Part shown: positions 18,727 to 26,580 of the stretch, in pieces
Layout of the letters: each line of letters starts with the position of its first letter
How positions within the stretch are numbered: position 1 is the first letter of the stretch
From: an uncultured Patescibacteria group bacterium
Lineage (GTDB): Bacteria > Patescibacteriota > JACMRA01
Direction: 5' to 3'
Length of the DNA stretch: 64,000 nt
Assembly: GCA_938041505.1 (NCBI GenBank)
Contig: CALITC010000001.1
Coordinates: 1-64,000 of the forward strand
Made by a program: the position numbers and the translations under genes
Notes under the pieces: generated by a model
What the model saw: the letters and a program-made list of their open reading frames with translations, nothing else
What the model was told of the DNA's origin: nothing
Database searches by the model: none

Positions 18727-20718
18727 CTATTTTTTGGAATTAATTTTTAGCTCACTTCGCTTAAGACTTACAGAAAAAATACTGAGTATTGCCAAAGATG
18801 ACAAGCCACTTACGATGAAAAACGCCACGCCTCCAGTGCTCGGTAAGCCATTTGAGTTTAGTGCTGGTGACAACGGACCTTTATCTTCTTCAGTTGTACT
18901 TGAATCCACGACCGCTTCTTGCTCACTATTATCACCCTCCTCTACTACTTGATTATCATTTTCTTCGGAATTTTCTTCTGCAACTGGGCTACTCACCTGA
19001 CCTTCTCCAGTGCTGCGATTAATTGTCACAGTTGTTACTCCCGATTCTGTATTGTCTGAATTGCCCTGAGTAGGATTACTGGAACCATCTTGCTGACTGT
19101 TTGGCACTTCCCCATCATCCACTATGCTTTCGGCGTTATTGGCAATAATCCTCACAACTTCACCGGTATCAACAGACTGATTGCTTAGGAAAGCATAGAT
19201 TTGAGCAACTCCTCTTCCACCACCTATAGGAACCCCTTCACAAACCACCCTACTTCCAGCCTCTTCGCATTCACCACCAGGTGCGGCATTACCAACTGCC
19301 ATAAAGAAATTATTAGGTACGAATCTATCCGGTGGAATATCAAAAGAGCAAACTGTATCTAAATTTTGCACCCCAGTTTCACAGCTAAACTGCAGAGGTG
19401 GGATATCGCCAGACTCAAGGGCGGATTTTACAATATTGGTTTCGAATGTTGGTAAAGGCACACAGTTTCCTGATCCGCTGATGAGGCTATTATCAGGCCT
19501 CGCGACAACCACACACAGCTGGGTTGCTCCGGAAGTACGATTAACCACAGCAGTATTGTAAGGAGAGCTCGATGAAGTTGACTTATTTGTTACCGAGTTG
19601 GCTTCTGTATCGTAATAAAAATTCGTATGGAAACCACCTTCGCCGTTTGTAAAACCAGTTGTTAAGAAATTTACGACATAAACACTTCTATCAGAGTTAA
19701 AAGCAATGTTCGAAATCGAAGCGTTATAACTACTTGGGTTAGCAAAGGCTGCTTGTGAGCTGTAATTATAACTAGCCTCTATTGGTCGAGGGTTACCTCT
19801 ATCAGAGATAGTGAGTACACCTCCTGGTAGTATGCTAGTTGCCGCTTGGCTGACTTGTATGACGCAGACCCCATTACTTATACCTGAGCCTGTGAATACC
19901 TGCCCATTGCGAGATGTTGAGCACACGCCATTTCCGCTTGAGAGGTTCGCTCCATTTACAGCTTTTATGTCACTCACCACCACACTATAGGGCTGCCCTT
20001 GGAATACCTGCCCAGTTCCGTTGGCACCTTTGAAGGTTACAGTTGGACTCGAGTTATTATTAAGCACAGATGAGATCTTTTGGTACAATGCCTGGATTTG
20101 CCACCCTATTGAACCTTGGGACGAATTGGAATTTGAAGTAAGGATTAGCTGCCCACTCCCATTGATTGTGGATGGTGTAGTAGAGGCGTTGGTTTTCAGA
20201 GCTAATTTTACACTTATTTTTCCAGGCTGCTGGGGCGCAATAGTCGAATCGTTACAGCCACCTTGCGATCGCGGAACACATGAAGATTGCGGCCCAAAGC
20301 GTATATTTAATTGATTTCCTGAAAAAAAGTAACTTGCAGATGGCATCGTGCGCACCGTTGCTCCAGCTTGTGGATTCCCTGCACTATCGACCGGGTATGT
20401 ATCGGTAATACTCACAACTTCAAACAAATTTGCAGGCGTGTCTCCCACGCTATTTGAGAGCACCATACTGAAAAACCCAGTAGCAGAAGTTGCACTTGGG
20501 TTGGTGTACACATAGTTGTACTCAGCTATTTGATGAGGAGAAGTCACAACATCTTCGAACCTACCTGTGCTCGCATTAAAGGCTGCTTGTGATTGATCTT
20601 GAGATACAAAAAAACTATTAAACCAGGCACCACCAATGACACCCATGACCACAATATTGATCAAGAGGACTACCATTCCAAGGAAATACCATTTTTTTGA
20701 TAAGTGTTTGTTTTTCAT
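18727..20718 (-). CDS. LPSTG cell-surface protein
   Basis: The 663-residue exported protein has an N-terminal signal or anchor helix (residues 10-33), a Ser/Asn/Gly-rich extracellular region with several cysteines, and an acidic linker rich in Glu, Asn and Ser. It ends with a sorting signal: LPSTG, then a hydrophobic helix and a basic tail (KRSELKINSKK). Class A sortases cut LPxTG and join it to peptidoglycan in monoderm bacteria. No sortase gene is in the window. Function beyond surface display is unknown. Confidence 0.8.
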   Translation of the reverse strand: MKNKHLSKKWYFLGMVVLLINIVVMGVIGGAWFNSFFVSQDQSQAAFNASTGRFEDVVTSPHQIAEYNYVYTNPSATSATGFFSMVLSNSVGDTPANLFEVVSITDTYPVDSAGNPQAGATVRTMPSASYFFSGNQLNIRFGPQSSCVPRSQGGCNDSTIAPQQPGKISVKLALKTNASTTPSTINGSGQLILTSNSNSSQGSIGWQIQALYQKISSVLNNNSSPTVTFKGANGTGQVFQGQPYSVVVSDIKAVNGANLSSGNGVCSTSRNGQVFTGSGISNGVCVIQVSQAATSILPGGVLTISDRGNPRPIEASYNYSSQAAFANPSSYNASISNIAFNSDRSVYVVNFLTTGFTNGEGGFHTNFYYDTEANSVTNKSTSSSSPYNTAVVNRTSGATQLCVVVARPDNSLISGSGNCVPLPTFETNIVKSALESGDIPPLQFSCETGVQNLDTVCSFDIPPDRFVPNNFFMAVGNAAPGGECEEAGSRVVCEGVPIGGGRGVAQIYAFLSNQSVDTGEVVRIIANNAESIVDDGEVPNSQQDGSSNPTQGNSDNTESGVTTVTINRSTGEGQVSSPVAEENSEENDNQVVEEGDNSEQEAVVDSSTTEEDKGPLSPALNSNGLPSTGGVAFFIVSGLSSLAILSIFSVSLKRSELKINSKK

Positions 20719-20739
20719 TTTTGTTTTCTCTACACCTAT

Positions 20740-20768
20740 AGTATACCTGAAAAAACCGATTCTTACAA
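20740..20768 (-). promoter_or_regulatory. Promoter of LPSTG-lgt operon
   Basis: On the minus strand TTGTAA, 17 bp, TATACT, giving a leader of roughly 15 nt to the ATG at 20718. Confidence 0.55.
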
Positions 20769-20820
20769 GACGCTAAGCCTTGCTTAAAATATTATTTATT
20801 AGTACGCTAGATTATATACT

Positions 20821-21243
20821 ATGTCGGCAAAGCAAAAACTATATTTAGGGGCTGTATATTCTAGTTTTTTTGGCCTGCTTATGGGAATCAATTTTTTTAT
20901 CTCGTATTTGGTAAAATCTGGGAATTTGTTTTATGTTGCTAATGAGTTCCCTTTCAATCTACAAGTCACGCCTATTTCGTTATGGGTAATTCTGGTGTTT
21001 GTGACGTACGCTGTTTTTCAGTTTCATCTATTTGAAATTGCCCCTATCTCTTCCACGCTTCTTTTGAGTGGAGCTTGGAGTAACTTTGTGGAAAGGCTTT
21101 TCTTTGGTTTTGTGGCCGACTATATTTTTGTTCCACCTCTGTACTTTAACTTAGCCGACGTACAGATCTGGTTGGGGGTATTATTAATTAATTTATTTTT
21201 GTGGGGTGTGTTCAAAAAGGATACATTTTTACAGCCCCTCTAA
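20821..21243 (+). CDS. Signal peptidase II (LspA)-like protein
   Basis: This 140-residue protein has four membrane helices. The C-terminal half matches LspA: GAWSNFVERLFFGFVADYIFV corresponds to the family's G..GN..DR...G.VvDF, and YFNLADVQIWLGVLL to FN.AD..I..G. Both catalytic aspartates (in VAD and LAD) are present. The conserved DR pair is ER here. LspA removes the signal peptide after Lgt acts, which fits lgt nearby. A TATACT abuts the ATG, so the exact start is uncertain. Confidence 0.7.
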   Translation: MSAKQKLYLGAVYSSFFGLLMGINFFISYLVKSGNLFYVANEFPFNLQVTPISLWVILVFVTYAVFQFHLFEIAPISSTLLLSGAWSNFVERLFFGFVADYIFVPPLYFNLADVQIWLGVLLINLFLWGVFKKDTFLQPL

Positions 21244-21250
21244 TCAGGTA

Positions 21251-22297
21251 TTAATTGAATAGGCTCTGAGTACTATCGACGAGATCTCGACCTTTTGCAG
21301 TTAGCTTGCGACCGTCACTAGATTTATCAATCAATCCTAAATAGATTAAGTACGGCTCTGTAACAACCTCTAATGTTTCCGAGTCTTCCATAAGCACCCC
21401 AGAAAGAGTTTTGAGGCCAAGTGACCCGCGTTTCAAAGCTCTAAGATAATTATAATCTGATCTAGTCAGTCCTTGGTCGTAAATACCTAACTCTTCCAAA
21501 AACTCTAAGGCAATGCCTTTGTTAACCGTTGTAATGCGGTGAACTATTTGCAAGTCTAGAAATCTTTTGAGGATATTATTTGCCACACGAGGAACCCCTC
21601 GACACCTTCCACAAATTAAATTCTTGGCAGCCTCATCAATCTGCAAATCTAGAATTGACATATTTCTTTCTAGTAATGAGAGGATTTCTGCTTCCGTGTA
21701 GGGTTGAAGATGGAAGACACTAGGAAACCTATCTTTCAATGGTTTGGAGACTTTACCAAGCTGCGTAGTAGCTCCTACGAGTACAAAAGGATTGAGGTCA
21801 AATCTTCCTACCGATACCCCCTGCCCTTTGCCCATGATTATGTCTACAACCTTATCTTCCATGGCGCTATACAACACCTCCTCTAAGGGGGCTTTGAGAC
21901 GGTGAATCTCGTCGATAAAAAGTACGGTGTTAGGCTCTAGGTTCATTAAGAGTGCTACAATGTCGCCTGTTTTTTGCAATGAAGGCGCAGCAACAGTCTT
22001 CAGGTGTGCCTGGAGCTCGCTACTGATTAAATTGGCCATCGTTGTCTTACCAAGTCCAGGTTGTCCATGAAAAAGCATATGTTCAGGGACTGTCTCACGC
22101 ATCTGAGCAGATTGAATAATTAGTCGTAGCTGACGGACAATCTTCTCTTGCCCAATATACCCGTCAAGATTATCAGGACGTAGCTGAGCAGTATCATTCT
22201 TGGCGGTTGTAATTACCTCAAGCTCTTGTAAGGCTTTGGATTCTCGCTGTTTGTCTTTCTTGGTACCCTCTTTCTTTTGTTGACTCGAGATGATCAT
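21251..22297 (-). CDS. ruvB: Holliday junction branch migration ATPase RuvB
   Basis: RuvB is the hexameric motor of RuvAB. The 348-residue protein has the opening LRPDNLDGYIGQEKIVRQL, Walker A GQPGLGKTT, Walker B LFIDEIHRL, sensor VGATTQLGKVSKPLKDRF and the winged-helix tail. The N-terminus carries about 38 extra charged residues. The arginine-finger region and final domain look intact. ruvA and ruvC are not adjacent. The promoter lies immediately before the ATG, so the mRNA is probably leaderless. Confidence 0.94.
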   Translation of the reverse strand: MIISSQQKKEGTKKDKQRESKALQELEVITTAKNDTAQLRPDNLDGYIGQEKIVRQLRLIIQSAQMRETVPEHMLFHGQPGLGKTTMANLISSELQAHLKTVAAPSLQKTGDIVALLMNLEPNTVLFIDEIHRLKAPLEEVLYSAMEDKVVDIIMGKGQGVSVGRFDLNPFVLVGATTQLGKVSKPLKDRFPSVFHLQPYTEAEILSLLERNMSILDLQIDEAAKNLICGRCRGVPRVANNILKRFLDLQIVHRITTVNKGIALEFLEELGIYDQGLTRSDYNYLRALKRGSLGLKTLSGVLMEDSETLEVVTEPYLIYLGLIDKSSDGRKLTAKGRDLVDSTQSLFN

Positions 22298-22303
22298 GTC
22301 TGC

Positions 22304-22332
22304 ATTTTGCGCAAGACAACCAATAATGTCAA
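22304..22332 (-). promoter_or_regulatory. ruvB promoter (leaderless type)
   Basis: On the minus strand TTGACA, 17 bp, CAAAAT. The -10 ends 6 nt before the ATG at 22297. Confidence 0.55.
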
Positions 22333-22413
22333 AATGTAGGTTTATTGATCTGCTTGATTAGATACTTTTTTTATCAGTCTTGGGATTAAAGCTGGTCTGA
22401 GCACACATTTCTA

Positions 22414-22471
22414 CTGGATTATCTCGCCACTAGACTGTCTGAATTTTGCTTGGCGATGTTTATCTATCCAG
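22414..22471. other. Nested hairpin between ruvB and 5S rRNA
   Basis: CTGGAT/ATCCAG (6 bp) encloses CGCCA/TGGCG (5 bp). It sits in a 230-nt gap without an ORF. It could be part of a small RNA on either strand. I recognise no family. Confidence 0.35.
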
Positions 22472-22532
22472 ACTAGGCTTTTATTGCGGGTGATATTGGG
22501 AAAATCTTTTTGTTGCTTTTAAGTATTTTCTC

Positions 22533-22561
22533 TTGACAGGAGTTGGAAAATATTGTATATA
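22533..22561 (+). promoter_or_regulatory. 5S rRNA promoter
   Basis: TTGACA at 22533-22538, exactly 17 bp, TATATA at 22556-22561. The predicted start at about 22568 coincides with the 5' end of the 5S gene. Confidence 0.75.
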
Positions 22562-22567
22562 TATTAT

Positions 22568-22684
22568 TGTTGGTTTTTCAAGGGGTATGGTACCAACTCT
22601 TCCCATTCCGAACAGAGTCTTGAAACGTACTTCCGCTGAAGATACTAGGATGCACATCCTGGGGAAAATAAGCCAAAGCCGACA
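22568..22684 (+). rRNA. rrf: 5S ribosomal RNA
   Basis: The conserved loop B-C core TTCCCATTCCGAACAGAG lies at 22600-22617 and the helix IV/V region is GGATGCACATCCTGGGGAAA. The ends TGTTGG and CCGACA close helix I with one G-T pair. The length is 117 nt. It is a solitary copy with its own promoter; no 16S or 23S gene is nearby. Confidence 0.9.
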
Positions 22685-22690
22685 TATCAA

Positions 22691-22722
22691 GAAAGATCTC
22701 CCTAAAGGGGAGTTTCTTGTTT
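22691..22722 (+). terminator. Terminator after 5S rRNA
   Basis: GAAAGATCTCCC pairs with GGGAGTTTC around a short loop and is followed by TTGTTTTC. Confidence 0.55.
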
Positions 22723-22746
22723 TCTACAAAATTGATTTTTTTTAAA

Positions 22747-22773
22747 ATAAATCTCCCTGAGGGGGTTATTTTT
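22747..22773 (-). terminator. Terminator of the DsbA-like operon
   Basis: On the minus strand an AATAACCCCC...GGGAGATTTATT hairpin ends in TTTT, overlapping the stop of the 65-aa gene. Confidence 0.5.
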
Positions 22774-22969
22774 ATAATTGAGTCGTATCTACTTCTTTTG
22801 CCTGGAGTGAGACGAGCTTATTTTCCATTTTTTTAAGTTCTTCTTCTATCTCTCCTTTGAGTTTTTCCACCTCTTCAAGAAGGGGCATACTCTCACTTAA
22901 AGATACTTTTTTCTCTTCAAGTAACTTCTTAATCTCTTGCAAGCGAAGTAGTTTTTGTTCTAGAGTCAT
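22772..22969 (-). CDS. Small coiled-coil protein, 65 aa
   Basis: Almost the entire protein is one charged amphipathic helix (LLRLQEIKKLLEEKKVSLSE, then EEVEKLKGEIEEELKKMENK). I do not recognise it. It is 12 nt downstream of the DsbA-like gene on the same strand and is likely co-transcribed. Confidence 0.5.
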   Translation of the reverse strand: MTLEQKLLRLQEIKKLLEEKKVSLSESMPLLEEVEKLKGEIEEELKKMENKLVSLQAKEVDTTQL

Positions 22970-22980
22970 TGGATGTGTGA

Positions 22981-23748
22981 TTAATTTTCTTCTCTTTCAA
23001 CCCCATCTATAGCGTTGTCCAATATCTCTGATATTTGCTCAAAGGACAAGCCACCGCTCCACCAATCATAAACCTCTCCATCTCGTAGCACTACATTTGT
23101 AGGAGTCCCTGCACCTTCTCCTGCAGGCTTGGTAATTCCGTAAACACTGTTGGTTGGGAAGAATAAATCATTCAAATCTTTTTGATCAGTATCGACTTTC
23201 TTGGAGGTTTCGCGGGATTGCCAGTCTTTTTCCCACTGATCATAATCAAGACCTAGCTCAACGGCCAAATTCTCTAGAAAATCATTAGAGAGGCTATCTT
23301 GGTTTTCAAATATCTTATCACCGAATTCTCTATACTTTCCTTGATTACCAGCAGCTTCTACAGCCCTACCCGCACTTTTTGCCTGGATGTGAATGTCTAG
23401 CGGGTTATGTTTACTTACTAATCTAACCTTGTCACTATAAGCTTCGAATACTTCTTTTTTAGTTGGGTTAAAGGCTCTACAGGCTGGACACTGGTAATCA
23501 TCAAAGACGACGTAAGTAATATTTGAATCTTCTTTACCTGAGACTTGGTTGTATTCCCGTACAAGAGGAGAGCCATCGACAAAATCTCCGACATCGAGTG
23601 TTGATCCAGCTCCATTAACCAAACCTGAAGCAAAGTTTATAATTACGACTACAAAGCCAACAACTGATAAAAAATGTACGATTCCTGGGACGTAGTTCCA
23701 TAGGGTTTGGGCAAAACTTTCTTCTTTGTACAATTTGTTCGTTTTCAT
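22981..23748 (-). CDS. Membrane-anchored DsbA-like thiol-disulfide oxidoreductase
   Basis: The protein has 255 residues from the ATG at 23748; a longer start at 23793 runs into the spacer. One membrane helix near residues 17-40 is followed by a thioredoxin/DsbA fold with VVFDDYQCPACRAFNP, a CPAC active site like that of the DsbA/BdbD family. Other cues are the helical insertion (residues about 120-180) and the cis-Pro strand GTPTNVVLRDG. It acts outside the membrane on exported cysteine-containing proteins, several of which are encoded in this window. No DsbB/VKOR partner is visible. Confidence 0.85.
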   Translation of the reverse strand: MKTNKLYKEESFAQTLWNYVPGIVHFLSVVGFVVVIINFASGLVNGAGSTLDVGDFVDGSPLVREYNQVSGKEDSNITYVVFDDYQCPACRAFNPTKKEVFEAYSDKVRLVSKHNPLDIHIQAKSAGRAVEAAGNQGKYREFGDKIFENQDSLSNDFLENLAVELGLDYDQWEKDWQSRETSKKVDTDQKDLNDLFFPTNSVYGITKPAGEGAGTPTNVVLRDGEVYDWWSGGLSFEQISEILDNAIDGVEREEN

Positions 23749-23803
23749 ATTAATTAGATTGATTTTGGAAGTATATTGAGTATAATAATGCAACTTGTCA
23801 ATC

Positions 23804-24277
23804 TCAGTTCTGCGGAGAAATACTATATGCTTGATTTATCTTTTGCTGGTTAGACTCTTGCGCATTTACTGTTCTAGTTGTTACTTCTTCTACATTTCCA
23901 AGCTCTAAATCTAGCTGTTGACGTATTTTGTTTAGCCTGGCGCTGTCTGCTTCTGGTAAAATTTCAATTCCAGTTTCAGTGCTGAGAGAGCGATCAATAG
24001 TGCTTAAGTAGTCTTCTAGTTGGAATATTAAATTCTCTTGCGCCTCAACTAATTCATTATTTTCAAACACTTGATCCTGCCAAATTTTTCTAATCGACTC
24101 TTTTTCTCCAGCAAGTCGTGCGATCTCAGATTCTTGATTATCGATACGACTATTCAAGTCATCTATTTTGTTGTTATTATCCACTTGAGTAAAGTATATA
24201 AGACCGGTTAAGCCGGCAAGAATAATAATTAAAAAGATAATTAAAACTTTGACGGTGCTTTTTATATTCGTATTCAT
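23804..24277 (-). CDS. One-helix coiled-coil membrane protein
   Basis: The protein has 157 residues: a membrane helix at about 10-30 and a coiled coil at about 35-85 (DLNSRIDNQESEIARLAGEK). The tail is polar. I see no known domain; the arrangement is reminiscent of FtsL/DivIC-like or sensor stalk proteins, but nothing specific supports that. It lies in the same minus-strand run as the DsbA-like gene and the 210-aa gene upstream. Confidence 0.55.
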   Translation of the reverse strand: MNTNIKSTVKVLIIFLIIILAGLTGLIYFTQVDNNNKIDDLNSRIDNQESEIARLAGEKESIRKIWQDQVFENNELVEAQENLIFQLEDYLSTIDRSLSTETGIEILPEADSARLNKIRQQLDLELGNVEEVTTRTVNAQESNQQKINQAYSISPQN

Positions 24278-24291
24278 GTTAATAAAACTGC

Positions 24292-24924
24292 TTATTTGGC
24301 TATGACTTCGACACTTATTACAGATTCTCGTTCAGGATCACCCCCCAAAGAAATAAATGTGGCTGGATCTACTACAAGTAAGGTTCCGGGAGATAGAATC
24401 CTAGAAGTATTCACTACCAGCTCAGATGAGTTGTTATTGTAATTAATTTGAACACCGCTTCCAACAGGATATACCCCAGATACAATATTTGTCGTAGTTC
24501 CGGCTTCCCATCTTATTTTGCCAATTTTTTGCTTCGGCACAGAATTAAGAGTCGAGGTCTCTACCGTCTTTACATCTCGAATACCGCTACTAATATCTTT
24601 AATTCTAGCTTTTACTTGGCTTTTGTTTTCTTCTTTTTCAGATCGTTTGAAGATATTAACCCTACTCCAAAAAGACTCTTCATTTTCTGGTGTAGCTTGC
24701 GGCACAATAGTTGCCGGCGTGTTGGCTACAACTTCTGGAGACGTGTTACTTGCGGCCACCTCTACCTCCTCTTGAGGCAGGCTTTCTGGCACCAACTCTT
24801 CGACAATCGTCCCGTTATCACTCACTCCTAGAACTTCTCCACCATCTCTTTTAGGATTTAATATAGCTGGTAAGATTAAGATTGCCGCTATTACAATAGT
24901 AACCACCTTAGTTTTGATATTCAT
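24292..24924 (-). CDS. Exported protein with possible double-psi beta-barrel (RlpA-like) domain
   Basis: The protein has 210 residues. A signal or anchor helix lies at residues 7-23, followed by a Pro/Glu/Val-rich linker. A C-terminal domain of about 80 residues (GVYPVGSGVQINYNNNSSE, then SRILSPGTLLVVDPATFISL) has the spacing of RlpA-type double-psi barrels: 'p.Gs.v.v.n....v.v...dr....G...dls...f..L'. The domain call is tentative. RlpA proteins act on the cell wall. It precedes the coiled-coil gene by 15 nt. Confidence 0.5.
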   Translation of the reverse strand: MNIKTKVVTIVIAAILILPAILNPKRDGGEVLGVSDNGTIVEELVPESLPQEEVEVAASNTSPEVVANTPATIVPQATPENEESFWSRVNIFKRSEKEENKSQVKARIKDISSGIRDVKTVETSTLNSVPKQKIGKIRWEAGTTTNIVSGVYPVGSGVQINYNNNSSELVVNTSRILSPGTLLVVDPATFISLGGDPERESVISVEVIAK

Positions 24925-25042
24925 ATATGATTGTTTTTTAGTATATTGTTTAATTTTAATAATTTCACACTAGATTGTCAAAGTTAACTTTTACATACTC
25001 TATAAAATTGACATCTCGATTATCTTCGTATAAATATCTGGT

Positions 25043-26146
25043 ATGGATGAACTTATTTTTCTGATGGCAGGTCGAACTGGAGGACCTCTTACTCCCCTGC
25101 TTGCAATATCATCACAACTCCCACTGAAGCCAGTAATTGTAGGTGTCTCCCATGGTTACGAAAAAAAAATTGCTTCTACAAAAAATACAATATTTCTGGC
25201 GCTGCCTGAAACCAAGCTTAGCGCATTATCCTTTGGAAGCTTTACACTTAAATCTCTTCTGGACTTACCCCTGCAAGTAATTAAATTATTCTTTGCCCTG
25301 ATCATGTCAGGGTATTATTTACTCCGCTTTAGACCTAAAGCCATTCTTGGTGCAGGTGGATTTACAAGTGTACCAATGGTTATTTCCTGCCGAATTCTCA
25401 GGTTATTTGGGTTGCCAACAAAGATTATCATTCACCAACAAGACCCGCTTATCGGGCTAACCAACAGGCTTGCTTTGCGGTTATGTGACTACGGTAGCTA
25501 CGTATATGATTATCCAAAAAATAATCCTTTGTTGCAGAAGCTCACACAAATTCCAAACCCGATAGAGATGGAAGTATTTCATGATCAATATCAAAATCAA
25601 CTATTAAGCAAGTATCCCGATCTGGCTAATTTTATCAGTGCAAAAACTAAACCCATTTTACTAATATTTGGCGGTGGGAGCGGTGCTCAGATTATCAATA
25701 AATGGGTAATAGACAATCATGCTATCCTACTAAAAAAATTTGATGTCATCCACCTTACTGGAGCCCTCCAAGAAAAGCCTCTTCCGTTAATAAACCACCC
25801 TCGGTATCTGCGATTCGAGTTCTTGTTAGAAGAAATGCCATTAGTTATGAGGCAATCAGATATAGTTATGTGCAGAGCAGGTCTTGGGTCGATAAGCGAA
25901 CTATTATACATTCAAAAAAATGCATATCTGATACCGATCAAAGATAGTCATCAAGAAATAAACGCTTTGATGGTGAAGGATTTTTTCGAAATTCTAGAAC
26001 AGGACAACATTGACAATTGGCTCAATACTTTGTCCGACGCAACACCAACAGTGTTTCATAATAAACAAAAATACCCAGGTAATGAATACCAAACAAAACT
26101 ATTCGACTATTATGATCAACTGGAATCTTTTTTAGAGCTTGATTGA
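25043..26146 (+). CDS. MurG-like glycosyltransferase (GT28)
   Basis: MurG adds GlcNAc to lipid I in peptidoglycan synthesis. The 367-residue protein shows the two-Rossmann GT-B layout with LGAGGFTSVPMVISCRI, HQQDPLIGLTNRLAL, the linker IPNPIE, IFGGGSGAQIINKWV and CRAGLGSISELL with HQEINA. The N-terminal MurG motif GGTGGH reads GRTGGP, losing the usual histidine, so either catalysis differs or this is another GT28 enzyme. Its stop codon overlaps the -35 of the tRNA-Trp promoter. Confidence 0.75.
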   Translation: MDELIFLMAGRTGGPLTPLLAISSQLPLKPVIVGVSHGYEKKIASTKNTIFLALPETKLSALSFGSFTLKSLLDLPLQVIKLFFALIMSGYYLLRFRPKAILGAGGFTSVPMVISCRILRLFGLPTKIIIHQQDPLIGLTNRLALRLCDYGSYVYDYPKNNPLLQKLTQIPNPIEMEVFHDQYQNQLLSKYPDLANFISAKTKPILLIFGGGSGAQIINKWVIDNHAILLKKFDVIHLTGALQEKPLPLINHPRYLRFEFLLEEMPLVMRQSDIVMCRAGLGSISELLYIQKNAYLIPIKDSHQEINALMVKDFFEILEQDNIDNWLNTLSDATPTVFHNKQKYPGNEYQTKLFDYYDQLESFLELD

Positions 26147-26171
26147 CAAAATAGATTATATTGGGGATTCT
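26143..26171 (+). promoter_or_regulatory. Probable tRNA-Trp promoter
   Basis: TTGACA at 26143-26148 overlaps the end of the MurG-like gene. The best -10 at 17 bp is GATTCT, which is weak. Confidence 0.4.
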
Positions 26172-26189
26172 CTAAATTAGTCTAAATAA

Positions 26190-26263
26190 AGGGGTATAGT
26201 TTAATGGTAGAATAAGGGTCTCCAAAACCTTTGATGTGGGTTCAATTCCTACTACCCCTGCCA
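26190..26263 (+). tRNA. tRNA-Trp (CCA)
   Basis: The acceptor stem AGGGGTA pairs with TACCCCT, with CCA encoded at 26261-26263. The anticodon CCA is at 26222-26224 in loop CTCCAAA. A three-tier hairpin starts 5 nt after the CCA end. Confidence 0.95.
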
Positions 26264-26268
26264 CGTCG

Positions 26269-26330
26269 AAATGGCTGATGATATTTTGTTTTGGATTATA
26301 AATCCAAAAGCGACATATCGTTAGCTATTT
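26269..26330 (+). repeat. tRNA-trailing three-tier hairpin, copy B
   Basis: It starts 5 nt after tRNA-Trp. Stem 1 is AAATGGCT/AGCTATTT (8 bp, one G-T), loop GAT/GTT, stem 2 GATAT/ATATC, loop TTTG/GCGAC and apical stem TTTTGGATT/AATCCAAAA with loop ATA. Confidence 0.8.
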
Positions 26331-26338
26331 CTCCTTTT

Positions 26339-26369
26339 CCCCTCTCGATCGATGATCGCTGGGGACCCC
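26339..26369 (+). repeat. C-rich GATC hairpin following copy B
   Basis: CCCC-TCT-CGATC-GAT-GATCG-CT-GGGG is followed by ACCCC. The reverse complement of 41688-41718 is nearly identical over the same 31 nt. It lies 8 nt after copy B. Confidence 0.65.
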
Positions 26370-26382
26370 TCTCATTCAGATC

Positions 26383-26442
26383 ATATTTTGTATACAATTC
26401 TGTTTTGAGCCGAGCCTAAAAACGACATTATTTCAGTCCTTA
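26383..26442 (+). repeat. Decayed three-tier hairpin, copy C
   Basis: The 3' half (ACGAC-ATTAT-TTC) and the TTTTGAGC apical arm match copy A closely, but stem 1 no longer pairs and the apical stem has mismatches. No tRNA precedes it directly. A further fragment GAGCGCCATTG near 26473 may be another remnant. The rest of the 317-nt gap to 26580 holds nothing else I recognise. Confidence 0.45.
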
Positions 26443-26580
26443 CATTTTAACTCATCTCGAACTGGCTCGCCAGAGCGCCATTGTTTTCTTTAATAGATCC
26501 TTTCTTCTGTTCGGTTTCGAATATAAGGAAATTAGTGGGAGTGCAATTAATTTTGAGGATTTTTCTTATGAAAAATAATA

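Noticed and set aside
26275-26281. CTGATGA, the hammerhead ribozyme core motif, in hairpin copy B
   Set aside because: The matching GAAA and cleavage-site elements are missing, and copies A, E and G do not contain CTGATGA.
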